From: Actinomucor elegans
Taxonomy: Eukaryota; Mucoromycota; Mucoromycetes; Mucorales; Mucoraceae
DNA length: 64,000 nt
Reading direction: 5' to 3'
Assembly (NCBI GenBank): GCA_026027325.1
Contig: JAMSLZ010000005.1
Span: forward strand, 372,001-436,000
The number at the start of each line of letters is the position of its first letter. Within the stretch, counting starts at the first letter, position 1. Below the pieces are notes generated by a model. That model ran no database searches. It saw only the letters and a program-made list of their open reading frames with translations, and was not told the origin of the DNA. Shown here piece by piece: positions 53,194 through 64,000 of the stretch. A program made the position numbers and the translations under genes.

Positions 53194-55715
53194 GAAGATA
53201 TACGCATTATTATTAAAACATAGAATCAATCATTTTTGTAAATAGTTATTTGATTTACTACCACTACTACCTCACATCTGTTTCCACATATTAAATAAAA
53301 AAAAAGTTATTATTGCTTTTGAAAGATAGTACGGTGGGGATAAGTAGGTACATTCTGATTCACATTCACTATAAGTCTGTCCTTTTAATGGCAAGATGCT
53401 TTCACTAATAGACATCCAGATTCTGTGTAAGAAACCAAAAGCCATTATTTGAACAATTAGGGCGTATTCTGGGCTTTTTTTTTTTTTTTTTTTTTTGCTC
53501 AATTATGTTATTTTTCGCCTACAAGTCACTGATATCCGATCTAGGATGCGCTATAGTGATAAAAAAAATAGGTCCATAGGCCATCATCGATGATAATGAA
53601 GAGGTGCAGAATAGAGAATGTATAAAGCACTGCTATTATGGTCCGTAGAGCATCCTGTTACCAGTATCGAGCCTTAATTTAGTTGTAGAAATTTGCTTAA
53701 ACCTGGTAAATTATGTACCATAAGCTTAAATATGACAAAAAAAAAGTGTATCATTATATTCTTTGCGCTAGCAGAAGTAAAGATGGATTAGAAACCTTAC
53801 TTCCAAAGTGCAGCTAATACAGTTAAAGGCTGATGTACTATGTGGTTCTAATTATTATTAGCCGTCGGAGATCTGCTAATTGACAGAGGCACGTTTGAAG
53901 AAAAAATGCTTTGATTTCATTTCTTGTCACAAAAAATGATTGATACAGAAAATATACATTTATATGAACATAGTTTGAGTAAAATAAAACAGCACATTAG
54001 ATAATATAAAGACTATATGGTATTTCATTTAATTCATTGGGATATCTTTGATAAGGTCCATTTTTAGGTATTTCAGGAATTCTGTAGTTAAAACATCTCT
54101 ACATTTCTCAACCGATTCCCATTTAATATTATATCTGATAGCTAGTACGCATCTAGAATAAAGTGAAGCACTTATTAAAGCCATTACTAGACTTAAATAC
54201 AATGAAAATACCACTTTTTAGGAATGTACTTCAAATTGCATGCACTTGAAGTAAACTGGATCAAATGATCAATAGATCTCTCAGTAGATCCTGGTCTGAT
54301 ATCGTATCTGATATGTAAAAGATGGTGAGAATATATATTTTACTTTAATATGACAAGTACGTCCTAAAGTCTTGGCTGGAAGTAAACAACATGTATTTCA
54401 TGCATAAGTTAGTAAATCCATAATGTCCATATTAGATACACTACCTATATAATATTTAGATCGTTTAGACTTCTCAATCGTAGTCCAAAGTTCAGTAATG
54501 CCGAATTTGATTACTATAAGTCTTCCAAAATAAACTATTTAAATTAATATACAATAAAGTAATGATGGATAGTACAAGTTACATAAATATTTACACGAAC
54601 AAGGTTTGTTGATGAATGCAACTTTTGACAAATTTTAGTAGAACGTCGCACCTGATTAGTATGTTATGTTCAGAATGAGCTGTTGGATATACTGTAGTCC
54701 TTATAATACTCATTGAGAATAAATTGAATAAAAATACTACGTATTTTCTATCATATAAGCAAGTATAATACACTTGGAAACCTCCACTGTGGATGTCTAT
54801 ATTTAAAATAGGCAATATGATCATCTCACATTCACCCGTTACAGAAGAACTATAACTCAAAGTACATTGCTATAGCGATGAAGACCATATAATAATTAAG
54901 TATTTTATCCATCATTTCATAACGTTACTTCTAAAAGCACTCTCTTCCAATTCAAAATTAAAATGCCGTATTCCATCGTGGATCAAAGCACGATGCTATT
55001 CTTATACACTATTGCAGCCATGAGACTAATGAAGTATCTGCATAAAGCAAGACTAATTTCTTACTTGTATACTTCACTATGTGCTTGATAATCACGTCAC
55101 TTGTAGCAAGGCCTCATGGACCTTGAGTCGCATGTTTTCTGCAATAAAAAAACCTAGTTTCCACCAAGCAGTTTGTCATGAGGTATGTTCCAGGCGCTAA
55201 CACAATGATGCATGCTAATACCGACAACAACCGTTGAATACAATGCAAAAGAGTCTTGGGAAATGCTGCTTTCTCTCTGTAGTGAATTGTTTACACATAC
55301 AATGGTGCAGAAGGTTTTGACAGGTTTGACGCGTTATCCTACATTCCATACACGCTGGTTTGCAGATGAACCTCCTCCTTTGGGAATTATAGAATGAATT
55401 ACCCTTCGAGAACAAATGCCATGTATTTGGATAGCTACAAATAACATGACATTGTAGTAATGCAACGAATATCAAAGGATAAGGTAAATTTTTGCTTTCT
55501 TTGCTAGCAGAAAAAGTACTATGATACACAGATCACTTTCTCAACCAATTAAAAACTAAACTAAGCCAAGTTACTCACATATATGAAGATCAGCCATGCA
55601 GAGTCCTGTAGCGTTATCTCATACCTTTTCCTTCTCCTTGTATCAATAAATATTTATGCGTAAAATAAAGGGTACATCTAGTTCTTTCTCTTTTCCATTT
55701 AAACGCTTGAAGAAT
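53194..55715. other. Spacer with dispersed repeats
   Basis: No supported gene. Contains long T/A runs (near 53478-53497), the minus-orientation repeat array at about 54030-54720, and a pyrimidine-rich leader just before the MFS gene. Confidence 0.5.
54030..54720 (-). repeat. Dispersed ~170-bp repeat, four units
   Basis: Units marked by TTTAATATTATATCTGATAG (about 54110), CTGATATCGTATCTGATATG (about 54296), GTAATGCCGAATTTGATTAC (about 54495) and GAACGTCGCACCTGATTAG (about 54642), with AATAGATCTCTC cores and TTCAGAATGAGCT starts on the expected strand. Confidence 0.75.
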
Positions 55716-57577
55716 ATGGATCAAAAAGATCCAGAATCGTTCGTTTCAGTGTCAGAAGCTGTTACGAGTTACGAATCGATTGATCGTCCATCTTCTACCA
55801 GCACGCAACAAGAAAAATTCCAAGAAATAGAAAAGAGATTAGTACGAAAGATTGATCTACGGTAATATGCTGTGTTTTTTTTTATATTTGACCAAGAAAT
55901 GCTAATCTTGATAAATTAATTACAGTTTGATTCCTTGGTTATCTATACTTTATTTATTGCTAAGTTTAGATAGAAACAATATTGGTAACGCTCGTCTTGG
56001 AACATTGGAGAAGGATTTAAATCTTGTTGGAAACGATTATTACACCGCGTTACTTATATTTTTTGCTGGTAAATCAAGAAAGAAAAAAGAATCGCGTTAT
56101 AGCTGACTTTGTTAAATTAGGCTATGTTTTATTTCACATTCCATCCAACTTATTGGTAAAACGTCTTAAACCATCACGATATATATCCACCACGATGATT
56201 CTTTGGGGTGTTTGTTCACTATGGTAAAAAAAAAAAAAAAAAAAAATAATAAGCAGATGATCATTTCATATATGCATACTGAACACAATATATTAGCCAA
56301 GCGTTCACACATAATGCTGCAGGGCTTATCGCTTGTCGTTTCTTTCTAGGCGTGTTTGAAACGGGTGTTGGTCCAGCGACACCCTTGTTTATATCATTCT
56401 GGTATCAAAGAGAAGAATTAGCCACGCGTATTGCCATCTATTTTGGATCAGCTACTATTGCAGGCGCATTCTCAGGTGCCGTTGCTTATGCCGTGTTGGG
56501 GACATTAGAAGGAGCGCATGGTATTGCCGGTTGGAGGTAAGAAAAAAAAAAACTTTTCTAATTGTACATAGTTTTCCTATTCCTTAACCAAACTACAGGT
56601 GGTTGTTTATAGTAGAGTCTATTCCAACCATTGCTTTAGGCTTTGTGAGTTTTGTTGTACTTCCTGATACACCTGAAACGGCAGGTCGCTGGTTAACACC
56701 AGAAGAGAAAGATGTAGCTATTCAACGAACTCTATTGAGCGGTAATACAGATAACAAACCCTTTGATAAACGACAGTTTGTTACAGCATTGACAGATTAT
56801 AAAATTTGGCTTTCAAGTGAGTAGTAATGACATGAAACCCTCCTTTCCCTACTCTTATTTGACCTATGCCTGTTTATATTAGTTGTGATTTATATTGGCT
56901 TAAATATTGGTCTTGCTAGTTTTGCAATCTTTGTACCAACGATCATTCGAGATATGGGATTCAGCTCACTGAATTCTCAGTTATTATCCATTCCTCCATA
57001 TATAATTGCTGGCTGCCTTGTATTTGTAAGGATTTATATTATACAAGTATGCAAATAGTCATTGATGATTTTTGTTTACTAGTTTGTATGTTGGAACTCT
57101 GATCGCGTGCGTGAAAGAGGCTATCATATCATTATAACGTGTTCTCTCGGTATTCTGGGTTACATCTTTCAGATGGCCAGTCCCAATGTTGGTCTTCGCT
57201 ATACTGGTACTATTCTTATTGCTAGTTCCTTGTACCCTGCTATCCCTTTGACCATTTCCTGGGTATCCAACAATCAACTGGGACATACAAAACGAGGTGT
57301 AGCCATTGCGATGACCAGTATGATTGCACAATGTTTTAGTATGCTGGGTACACAGATCTATCGTACTGAAGATCAGCCACGCTATATCAAAGGACATGCT
57401 ATTTGTTTGGTATTTTTGATTCTAGCAGGGTGTTCTGCAGGTTTATTGAAGTTTCTATTGGCTAGAGAGAACCGTAGACGAGACAAAGAATTCGGTGTGC
57501 CAAAATCTCAAGATATGTCAAGTATAGATATTGATGGTGTTTATGATAACCACCCACAATTTAGATACGCTTTATAA
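55716..57577 (+). CDS. MFS transporter, anion:cation symporter (Dal5/Tna1-like) family
   Basis: Twelve-helix plasma-membrane permease; relatives carry allantoate, nicotinate, pantothenate, biotin or other organic anions. Exons are 55716-55861, 55926-56068, 56121-56223, 56297-56536, 56599-56816, 56883-57025 and 57083-57577, giving 495 aa. The first helix ends in LLLSLDRNNIGNARLGTLEK, the family hallmark. FHIPSNLLVKRLKPSRYIS and CRFFLGVFETGVGPATPLFI are also typical. A central cytosolic loop contains LPDTPETAGRWLTPEE. The start is uncertain: an in-frame ATG at 55656 would add 20 residues encoded by leader-like pyrimidine-rich DNA. The substrate cannot be deduced. The SH3 gene converges, 32 bp between stop codons. 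Confidence 0.9.
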
Positions 57578-57609
57578 TTTATTTTATTTATAAAACGATT
57601 CTATGATGG

Positions 57610-58540
57610 TTAGCTCGGTATCATATAATTGCCTGGAACAAGGCCTCTCTTTCTTCTATTAGGTTCTGCTAGCAATTCTGCATACCACCAGCCATCAGGC
57701 TGTTTGTTGATAATAGCCAAGTTATCATTTGCATTGAATGATAGTTCAGATGGGATCTACTTTCATATATGAGTACAATACTGTGTGACATTTTTAAACG
57801 GTATTTACCTGAGCAGCATAAGCCCATATTGCTCGAGCATATTGTACGATAGGTGCACCATCTGGTAACCGATCAGGGCGAACTTTTGTATTACTATCAC
57901 TCCTAGGTAGAGGACGCTGTTGTTGTAGTGGAGGTTGCTGTTGAGGCGATCTTTTTTGTTGCTGCTGAGGATGAGAAGATTTTTCTAGCTGCTGCTGTTG
58001 AGGTAATCTTGTTTGTTGTTGTTGTTGTTGCTGTTGTTGTTGCTGTTGCTGTTCAGGTTGGCCACCGAGGGAACCAGCCATAACTACTTGCTGTAAACGA
58101 TTAAAGGCAGAATGTGCGTTTTCATGTTTGGAAGGGTCCAAGTGACCATACCCAGCACTGGGAATATACTTTTGAGCAGCAAAGCCCTGTAGCTCAGCAG
58201 GTGTTTTCTCATTATTAACACGAATGCTATCACTTCGTTTAGATGAAAGAACCCATTTTTCGGTACTACTGTTATTATTATTTGCTAAAAAAGCTTGTGT
58301 AGCAGAAGGGACAGGCGATGAAAGGGGTGATATAAGTGAAGGGTTATAAGAAGGATTAGGCACGGGCTTATATCTGTCGTTGTTGAGGTACTCGTCTGAA
58401 GTCTTTTTGTTCAATTTGATTGCTTCCACTGACTCTCCTAAAGCCTTTACTTTGTCTTTTTTGTCTTTCTTATCCTTCTTGTCCTTCTTGTTCTTTTTCT
58501 CTTTCTTTTCTTTGGTTAATGTTGTGTCTACTTCTGCCAT
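57610..58540 (-). CDS. SH3-domain protein with Lys-rich and polyGln regions
   Basis: Adaptor-type protein of 292 aa from minus-strand exons 58540-57809 and 57756-57610. Residues about 10-35 are a Lys/Asp/Glu repeat (KKDKKDKKDKK). A Ser/Pro/Asn-rich middle follows, then an uninterrupted Gln run and further Gln/Pro clusters (about residues 160-220). The C-terminal ~58 residues form a canonical SH3: ARAIWAYAAQ, ELSFNANDNLAII, DGWWYAELL and GLVPGNYMIPS carry the usual ALYDY-, GWW- and PxxY-equivalent positions. The intron falls inside the SH3 after AAQ. Likely role: binding proline-rich partners, perhaps in actin or polarity signalling (inference). No specific orthologue recognised. Confidence 0.87.
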
Positions 58541-59595
58541 CTTTTATAATTGTACAAGAAAAGGGACCGTTTTTAAAGTGCAACAGTTTTCATGATTCCA
58601 TAAATAACTACAATTGAAACAAGTCACGGTCATGTATTACAGTGAGACTTACAGAAAACAATCGATTGAATAGCGTAACTTTGTGAGGTTATGTAGATGG
58701 GAATATTTGCTTTTTTTTTTCGCTACTACATCTCTTTGACATAAAACAAAGGGAAACTGACTTTTAACAAAGCAGATCAACACCATTTAGTTACGCTATG
58801 ATTTCATTAATCTTGCCATGTCTCAGAAATCTCGAAAATATTGACGATCACATAAGAACTTTGTAGAGTATACACGCGACTAATATAGTGTATCTATATT
58901 TCAGCTTGGTACAGAAGCTTGGGGAAGTTGTTGGGCGATAATCAGCACAAATGAGTTTGTGTTCTCCAGAATGAAAACAAAGCAAGTTCAAAATTTATTA
59001 CGTAAAAGCTCTAATAGATGTAGTAGTTCATTCTGGGCATAGGTTACTCGTTAGATGCGACAATAAACAGGAATCATTTGAAAGATCTATAGATCAGTAG
59101 ATTTGATCTATATAGATGGCATGTAATTTACTTCAAATCTTTAATGCATTAAGAAAAATGTAATAAATGCAGTGGTTCATTCTGCATAAGCATTAATTCT
59201 CGTATGCGAAACTTAATCGGGATCGTTCGAGAAATCTATAGATTAGTTCCAACAGTTCACGAAATGTATGTATTTTACAGCATATCTAAAAAAAAAAAAG
59301 TAATATTATTATTATATTCTAGTTATGTAATGGCTCAAATGTACGTGGCGCTTCATTTTGAACATGTACTAGTAACTAGATGCGACATTAAGCTAGAATC
59401 GGCCCAGAAATGAAGAGATGTGGGAAATAGAGTAATGGGCTGATTTCTAAAAAAAATTCCCAGGAGGACCAAAAAACGAGCTTCATTTACTTTAATAAAT
59501 GAACCCTTATTTGAATGAATATCGTCTTGGTCCAAATTTTCAGAAATTACTTGTTTTTGTGGAGCACGAATATGGTGCTTTCAAGATTTGATTTA
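58541..59595. other. Spacer with dispersed repeats, upstream of piggyBac element
   Basis: Presumed promoter of the SH3 gene followed by a repeat array (about 58950-59430). No gene seen. Confidence 0.5.
58950..59430 (+). repeat. Dispersed ~170-bp repeat, three units
   Basis: Unit starts TAGTTCATTCTGGGCATAGG (about 59020), AGTGGTTCATTCTGCATAAG and CTTCATTTTGAACATGTACT (about 59348). Cores GAAAGATCTATAGATCAGTA and GAGAAATCTATAGATTAGTT; tail TTTCTAAAAAAAATTC. Confidence 0.75.
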
Positions 59596-59618
59596 TTAAC
59601 AAGTATAGATTACCCCGA

Positions 59619-59636
59619 TCGGCCCTTTGGGGCCGA
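59619..59636. repeat. Subterminal GGCC palindrome, left end
   Basis: TCGGCCCTTTGGGGCCGA, one near-palindromic half-site 19 bp inside the left TTAA. It is the same sequence as each half of the right-end palindrome. Confidence 0.85.
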
Positions 59637-59805
59637 CCTTTTGTGTGTTAATAGCTCTACAAAAAATAATAATACATATACTTGTGAACAAATATTCAAA
59701 TACACAAAACTATTGTCTTTATGGATATATTTTTTGTTTCTCGTCAAAAGCAGTTTTTAAGCCATAATTGACTTTTCTGGAAGGAGACTTTTTGTAAAAA
59801 ACGAG

Positions 59806-59823
59806 TCGGCCCTAAAAGGCCGA
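59806..59823. repeat. Internal GGCC palindrome
   Basis: TCGGCCCTAAAAGGCCGA, a variant of the terminal motif about 85 bp from the 3' end of the transposase gene. Possible second binding site for the transposase. Confidence 0.7.
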
Positions 59824-59910
59824 GTGTTTGATAGCTAATAAGTACACTATGAAGTCAATTTATTTTTCGATACTTATATCGTTAGAAAATATAGCTTATA
59901 AATAATTATT

Positions 59911-61926
59911 TTAATGTGATTGTGCTTGAAAAGCTTCACGTAAATGTATAATATGACAATTTTTGCACATAGGTGTGGCGGGATCGCAGCTGCATCTTTT
60001 TCCGGTTCTTATTCCATTAACGCCTTGTTTTTTGCACATTTGACATACTAATCTTCTTCTTTTGTTAGTATTTTCTTGTTTCATTGCTACATACGAATGT
60101 ACATCGCTGCTTCTAAGGGCTATTGGTATATTAGGGATAACTACGTTATTGCTACCGAGTAATCTCTCGCAGTATTTCAACATTGAATACGCTGTACGAT
60201 CCTTAAAAGCACTATGCTCAATTCTATTTCCTTCTTCTGCATAAACTTTGTAGCAACTAAAGGCATTTGCTTCACAAATACCTAAAATAAACCCCAAGAA
60301 TCTCATTTCCCATCGCTCGGTAGAGATTATATCATGATATGAAGTTAAATTGTCTCTGCGGTTATTTGCGGTATCAACCGAGCCTAAAGGGCAAATTATA
60401 ATGAAACCCTTGTTCTTCGTTTGACAATTCTTAGACTTACTTTTGTGAGTTTCATACTCTCCAACTACTTGAGGGCGACGCAGCATGACTGTTTCACCAC
60501 TAGGCCCTAAGACGCTCTTGTAGTTCTCTAACGTTGTAGTACTGCAAGATGATACGAAGGTTTTGACCTTCAAATCTCTGTAAGCGCATACAAAGATTTT
60601 CATACCATTCTCACAAGTTTTATGCATCGTATAATGACTGCCGCGAGCTTTATCAACTTGATCAATAATGTCCGTAGAAGGCATTCCACGAGGCCAATAT
60701 TTTCTCTTCGTTACTTGCATGATTGAATATAACCCAAGTTCGTTCAGCATTGAAACCATTTCGGGTGAACCAAACCAAGAGTCAGCAATAATAGTTCTTC
60801 CACTGTTAAACCATGGTTTTACTAAGCGCTTTACTGTGGCTAACAAGTTACGCATTCCAGGCTCATTGTCATATTCCTTTGGTCGAGGATCACTAACGGT
60901 ATCCAAACGAATGATTGCGCTTGTGTAATAATCAGCAAGTGATTTAAACTCTTGTCCGGTTGGGTGTGGCTTGCGAGGCACTTTCTTGAGATTGGGCATT
61001 CCGACTCCTAACCATTGATTCATTGTCTCGTCAATAACCAAATGCTTGCCAGGTGTTAAGCAATCCTTCATATGATCATTGAATGCATTCAGTGTTGATC
61101 TGATCTGGTAAAGGGGATCATTGACTTGCTTTTCTTTGGAAGGTACTTCGAAAACATGCATCCTCATAATGTCGTTAAATCTTTTCATTGGCATATAGCT
61201 AGTAAAGTTGATTGAAATCTGGAAATGACTGTTGCCTAAATGCCAATAAGCCTTTCGATCAGAGTGTTTAATTACTGTCATAACTGTCAGTAATGCAATC
61301 CACATCATATACTCAGGAAAAGTCACATCAGTCCAAGAGTTTATGACACTTCTTGCATAGATGTTCATATTATCCAGGATTACTTTGAAATGGTCTACAG
61401 GTAGAAAATATAAAAAATAATCGAATGGTGAAGCTGTCAAAGAGTTGGACATGTTGATTCTTGACTTGGTAGCTACGTAACCACCAGCTGCTTCTAGCAT
61501 GCTGTCGATATACACTTCTCCTGTTGTCCATCCGGTGCTTTGGCTCAAATCAATCTCCTCTTCTGATTCATCTTCAGTAGAAGCATCGTCCTCAGATGTC
61601 AGACTTCTAGTTGGGCTGCATATGTTAGCAGTAGGGCTTTCAGTGGTTCTACCATGGCTAGAGCTGGCCCTATTATTGGCAAAAAGATACTTCAAGCAGC
61701 CTGACGAAAGCTTCAATCTGCAGTCGGGAGCATCGTCCAAGATGACTTCATACCCATCACGTCCTCTTACTGTGGTTCGCGCAACAGTCTTCCCTTTGAA
61801 ATTGAGGCAAGGTGAGTTCCAGTCATACCTCCTTTGTAATATATTCTTCACTTCTATGTTCGTAATAAAGCGTTTATTGACAGAAACTTCAACATTAACA
61901 TCAAGATTAGAGTTAGCAGGTGGCAT
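59911..61926 (-). CDS. PiggyBac-type transposase (DDE_Tnp_1_7)
   Basis: Cuts and pastes the surrounding element. Uninterrupted 671-aa frame, single exon, ATG at 61926. Acidic linker at about 111-127. The three catalytic aspartates are visible in KHLVIDETMNQW (about 299), TIIADSWFGSPEM (about 382) and GSVDTANNRRDN (about 518). The C-terminus ends in a cross-brace of metal ligands: Cys 628, 631, 645, 647, 654, 657 and His 658, 661, as in the piggyBac cysteine-rich DNA-binding domain. Lack of introns and of any lesion, against the dead mariner transposase in this window, suggests recent arrival. Activity is inferred, not shown. Confidence 0.93.
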   Translation of the reverse strand: MPPANSNLDVNVEVSVNKRFITNIEVKNILQRRYDWNSPCLNFKGKTVARTTVRGRDGYEVILDDAPDCRLKLSSGCLKYLFANNRASSSHGRTTESPTANICSPTRSLTSEDDASTEDESEEEIDLSQSTGWTTGEVYIDSMLEAAGGYVATKSRINMSNSLTASPFDYFLYFLPVDHFKVILDNMNIYARSVINSWTDVTFPEYMMWIALLTVMTVIKHSDRKAYWHLGNSHFQISINFTSYMPMKRFNDIMRMHVFEVPSKEKQVNDPLYQIRSTLNAFNDHMKDCLTPGKHLVIDETMNQWLGVGMPNLKKVPRKPHPTGQEFKSLADYYTSAIIRLDTVSDPRPKEYDNEPGMRNLLATVKRLVKPWFNSGRTIIADSWFGSPEMVSMLNELGLYSIMQVTKRKYWPRGMPSTDIIDQVDKARGSHYTMHKTCENGMKIFVCAYRDLKVKTFVSSCSTTTLENYKSVLGPSGETVMLRRPQVVGEYETHKSKSKNCQTKNKGFIIICPLGSVDTANNRRDNLTSYHDIISTERWEMRFLGFILGICEANAFSCYKVYAEEGNRIEHSAFKDRTAYSMLKYCERLLGSNNVVIPNIPIALRSSDVHSYVAMKQENTNKRRRLVCQMCKKQGVNGIRTGKRCSCDPATPMCKNCHIIHLREAFQAQSH

Positions 61927-62101
61927 GTTTCAAGAAAATTTTGAAAAAATAGTAGTGATAAAAATCAAATGAAATAAGAAAAAGTGGTTATAGAAATGGC
62001 CTTTTTAAAGAAGACGATAAATTCCTAGGTGTTTTATTTTGGTAAAATAACACGGGACAATGAAAATGACCTTACAAACATACAAAAGATACATTCTAAT
62101 A

Positions 62102-62140
62102 GTCGGCCCTTTGGGGCCGAATCGGCCCCAAAGGGCCGAC
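62102..62140. repeat. 39-bp perfect palindrome, right end of piggyBac element
   Basis: Two 19-bp arms (GTCGGCCCTTTGGGGCCGA and its reverse complement) around a single central A, 14 bp inside the right TTAA. Each arm is itself nearly palindromic. Confidence 0.95.
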
Positions 62141-62158
62141 CTAATCTTTATTTGTTAA

Positions 62159-64000
62159 TAAAAAAAAGTTTAGCATACTAAAGAATATTTAAAACAGTTT
62201 TTATAGATTTTATCATATATATATAAAAAATACTTGAGATATGAAGGTATTTCTTCAAAAAAAAAAGGAGGCTTCTTCTCAATAACTTAATGGGTTAACA
62301 GAAATATCGAATGACCTTGACATTATTCTATAAACCTCTCAATTGTACACAATTTCAATTAATATTGTCTTTGTGTATCAATGACCTTTTGTTCAAAGAA
62401 AAGACTCAAGTTGTATGACACATTCAATCTCTGGAGGAACAGTTAATGATAGTGAACATGCATTATTTTTTTTCTTCGTATTAAAGGCATGCTTTTTAGT
62501 GGAAATTTTATGTCTGACAATTGAAAATATAAGCTAGAGTTTTGCTTTTTATATTTAAATTAATAAGAACCCAAGTCATTAAATTTAAACTTGGTGGAGA
62601 AACCCGGTGAAGCTTATAAAATGGTAAACTAGCCATAGCGGCTACTACTTTTATGCGTCTTGTTCGATGCTACATAGCTTCATGCCGTTGGTCCTGAACC
62701 ATTAGTCTGTTTCAATCCTAGACGCACTTTATTTAAATATGATTAGTATGCTATTTGATAAAAATTTCGCATAAAATTAAATAAAATCTGGCACAGAAAA
62801 AGAAAGAAAAAAACATTCAAAAATCAGCCAGTGAGATATGTGTCATATAATATATACATATATGTGTGTGTGTTGGTCAACCATGTTTACAAGTATACAA
62901 GAAAATAAAGAGAGAAATCTAATAAATGATAAAAAGATTTTAGTGTATATAATACATTAATCAAGCAAACTTGTGGATTACTTATGAAGTGTATCTTGTT
63001 GGAGAAGTACGGCAATAACTGTACAGAATAATTTATTGATTTCTTGGTAATACTCGTCTTTGATTCTGTTCTTTTTATAATATTATGTTATGTGTTTAGT
63101 GCTCTGCAGTATACCGAACCCTTTCAAGCATCACATCGTCTGAACAAAGAGTGCACTCAATATGAAGCAGTATATTCAAGCGTACAGTCAAATTCTGATT
63201 CCATAATTAGTTTTGAAGTTTTTCAGTACCTGAATTCAACTCGATTTTGATCCAAATTACTACTATTGAAGATCAAGTAGAAGCAAAAATGACTGCCTGA
63301 TATTATGCGACCTACCATCTATCTGAATATAAAATAAACATTCTTTACAACTGGGCATTGTGGAGATATATGAATTTCCTGTGGGCAGCAGATAGCTATA
63401 TCTCCTATATTGCTAGTAGGGATACAAATAACCTGCTCTCAGATGAGTTTATACAGCCTATTCCACAAGAAAGAATTGACAGTTTGGAAGATGATTATGA
63501 AGACAGTGAAGAGAGTGAAGGAGAATATAAGGCTAGTAATTGTTCAGAACAAGCTCCTGGAAATCTACAATCAGTTCCTGATCATAGTTTACTGCTTAAT
63601 AATGATTTCCATATAGCAAATTATTAACAATTACAATATTATTATCGTATAGAAAATGTTGAAGACAAAGCACCAGTAGTTAATGTCAGGCTATCAGATC
63701 TATTGAAGCTTTGATAAAACAAAATGTTAGACCGTCTGCCCATTTCCGGTTTGATTCACTATTATAACAGTTATTAAAGCGCATATTAGCGCTCAGTTAG
63801 ATGAAAAATGACGCTTCTCAACATAAATCAGTGTGTCAACATCTATTATGTTCTGATCTTTGATTAAATCTCAAATGTTGCATTTGATGGCTTCACGTTC
63901 AAAAAAACTGCTTTATCTATTAGGGTTATATTTGAGTTGGAATGCGACCACATACTATAAAGTGGTAAGTAGATAATAGTGAATTATATTTATTTCAGGT
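62159..64000. other. Spacer to window end
   Basis: AT-rich. An acidic open stretch (about 63421-63627, plus; QERIDSLEDDYEDSEESEGE) follows an acceptor-like ctagtag and may be a fragment of a gene, but no neighbouring exon is convincing. The last ~180 bp (about 63820-64000) may be a diverged minus-orientation unit of the dispersed repeat. Nothing else seen. Confidence 0.4.

Larger units (their letters stand above)
59596..62158. mobile_element. PiggyBac-like DNA transposon, apparently intact
   Basis: Both ends start TTAACAA(G/A)TA(T/A)AGATTA when read inward, so the TTAA at 59596-59599 and at 62155-62158 fits the piggyBac target duplication. Immediately inside lie palindromic GGCC-rich motifs (TCGGCCCTTTGGGGCCGA). 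A single 671-codon transposase frame fills the middle with no stop or frameshift. Length 2.56 kb matches known piggyBac elements. Confidence 0.85.

Noticed and set aside
55656..55715. Upstream ATG for the MFS transporter
   Set aside because: The added 20 residues come from pyrimidine-rich leader-like DNA; the ATG at 55716 was preferred, though the choice is not certain.
63044..63627. Possible small acidic protein near the window end
   Set aside because: The two frames cannot be joined by convincing splice sites and the larger one lacks an ATG at its start.

Overview
The window looks like a nuclear contig from an early-diverging filamentous fungus, most likely Mucoromycota (Mucorales-like). 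The reasons are compact genes with many 50-80 nt GT-AG introns, strongly AT-rich spacers with A/T homopolymers, and proteins that read as fungal: glyoxylate-cycle malate synthase with a C-terminal SKL, a fungal G-alpha, Alb1, and an ACS-family MFS carrier. The species cannot be named from the sequence alone. All exon models below were assembled by hand from splice signals and reading-frame continuity.

Layout. 1-8.6 kb: the 3' part of ribosomal protein eL37, a CCDC124 ribosome-associated homologue, a GT49 glycosyltransferase, and a 1047-aa proline-rich helical-repeat protein. 8.75-15.85 kb: a 7.1-kb TA-flanked element whose two ~1.71-kb ends are near-identical inverted repeats. Each end carries the same dead Tc1/mariner-type (DD34E) transposase. 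The interior holds a hairpin-rich 358-bp tandem repeat and a nine-exon cargo gene with a PD-(D/E)xK-like motif. 17-27 kb: peroxisomal malate synthase containing a 6-nt microexon, inorganic pyrophosphatase, and a G-protein alpha subunit. 29.7-35.1 kb: a 1522-aa ABCC (MRP-type) transporter. 35-46 kb: an 11-kb gene-poor stretch. 46-58.6 kb: MON1, SDO1/SBDS (tail to tail, stop codons overlapping), a USP10/Ubp3-type deubiquitinase, Alb1, an MFS transporter, and an SH3/polyQ protein. 59.6-62.2 kb: an apparently intact piggyBac-like element with palindromic GGCC-rich ends. The rest has no supported gene.

A degenerate ~150-175-bp repeat recurs in arrays of one to five units in both orientations in nearly every long spacer (about 0.8, 4.6, 22.5, 29.3, 35.3-36.3, 44.4, 54.1 and 59 kb). 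I do not recognise it.

The genes do not form one pathway. Several concern ribosome production or state (eL37, CCDC124, SDO1, Alb1), and others concern membrane traffic and transport (MON1, ABCC, MFS). The most unusual content is the long-inverted-repeat element with its cargo gene, the malate-synthase microexon, the +1 frameshift in SDO1, the intact piggyBac, and the dispersed repeat family.
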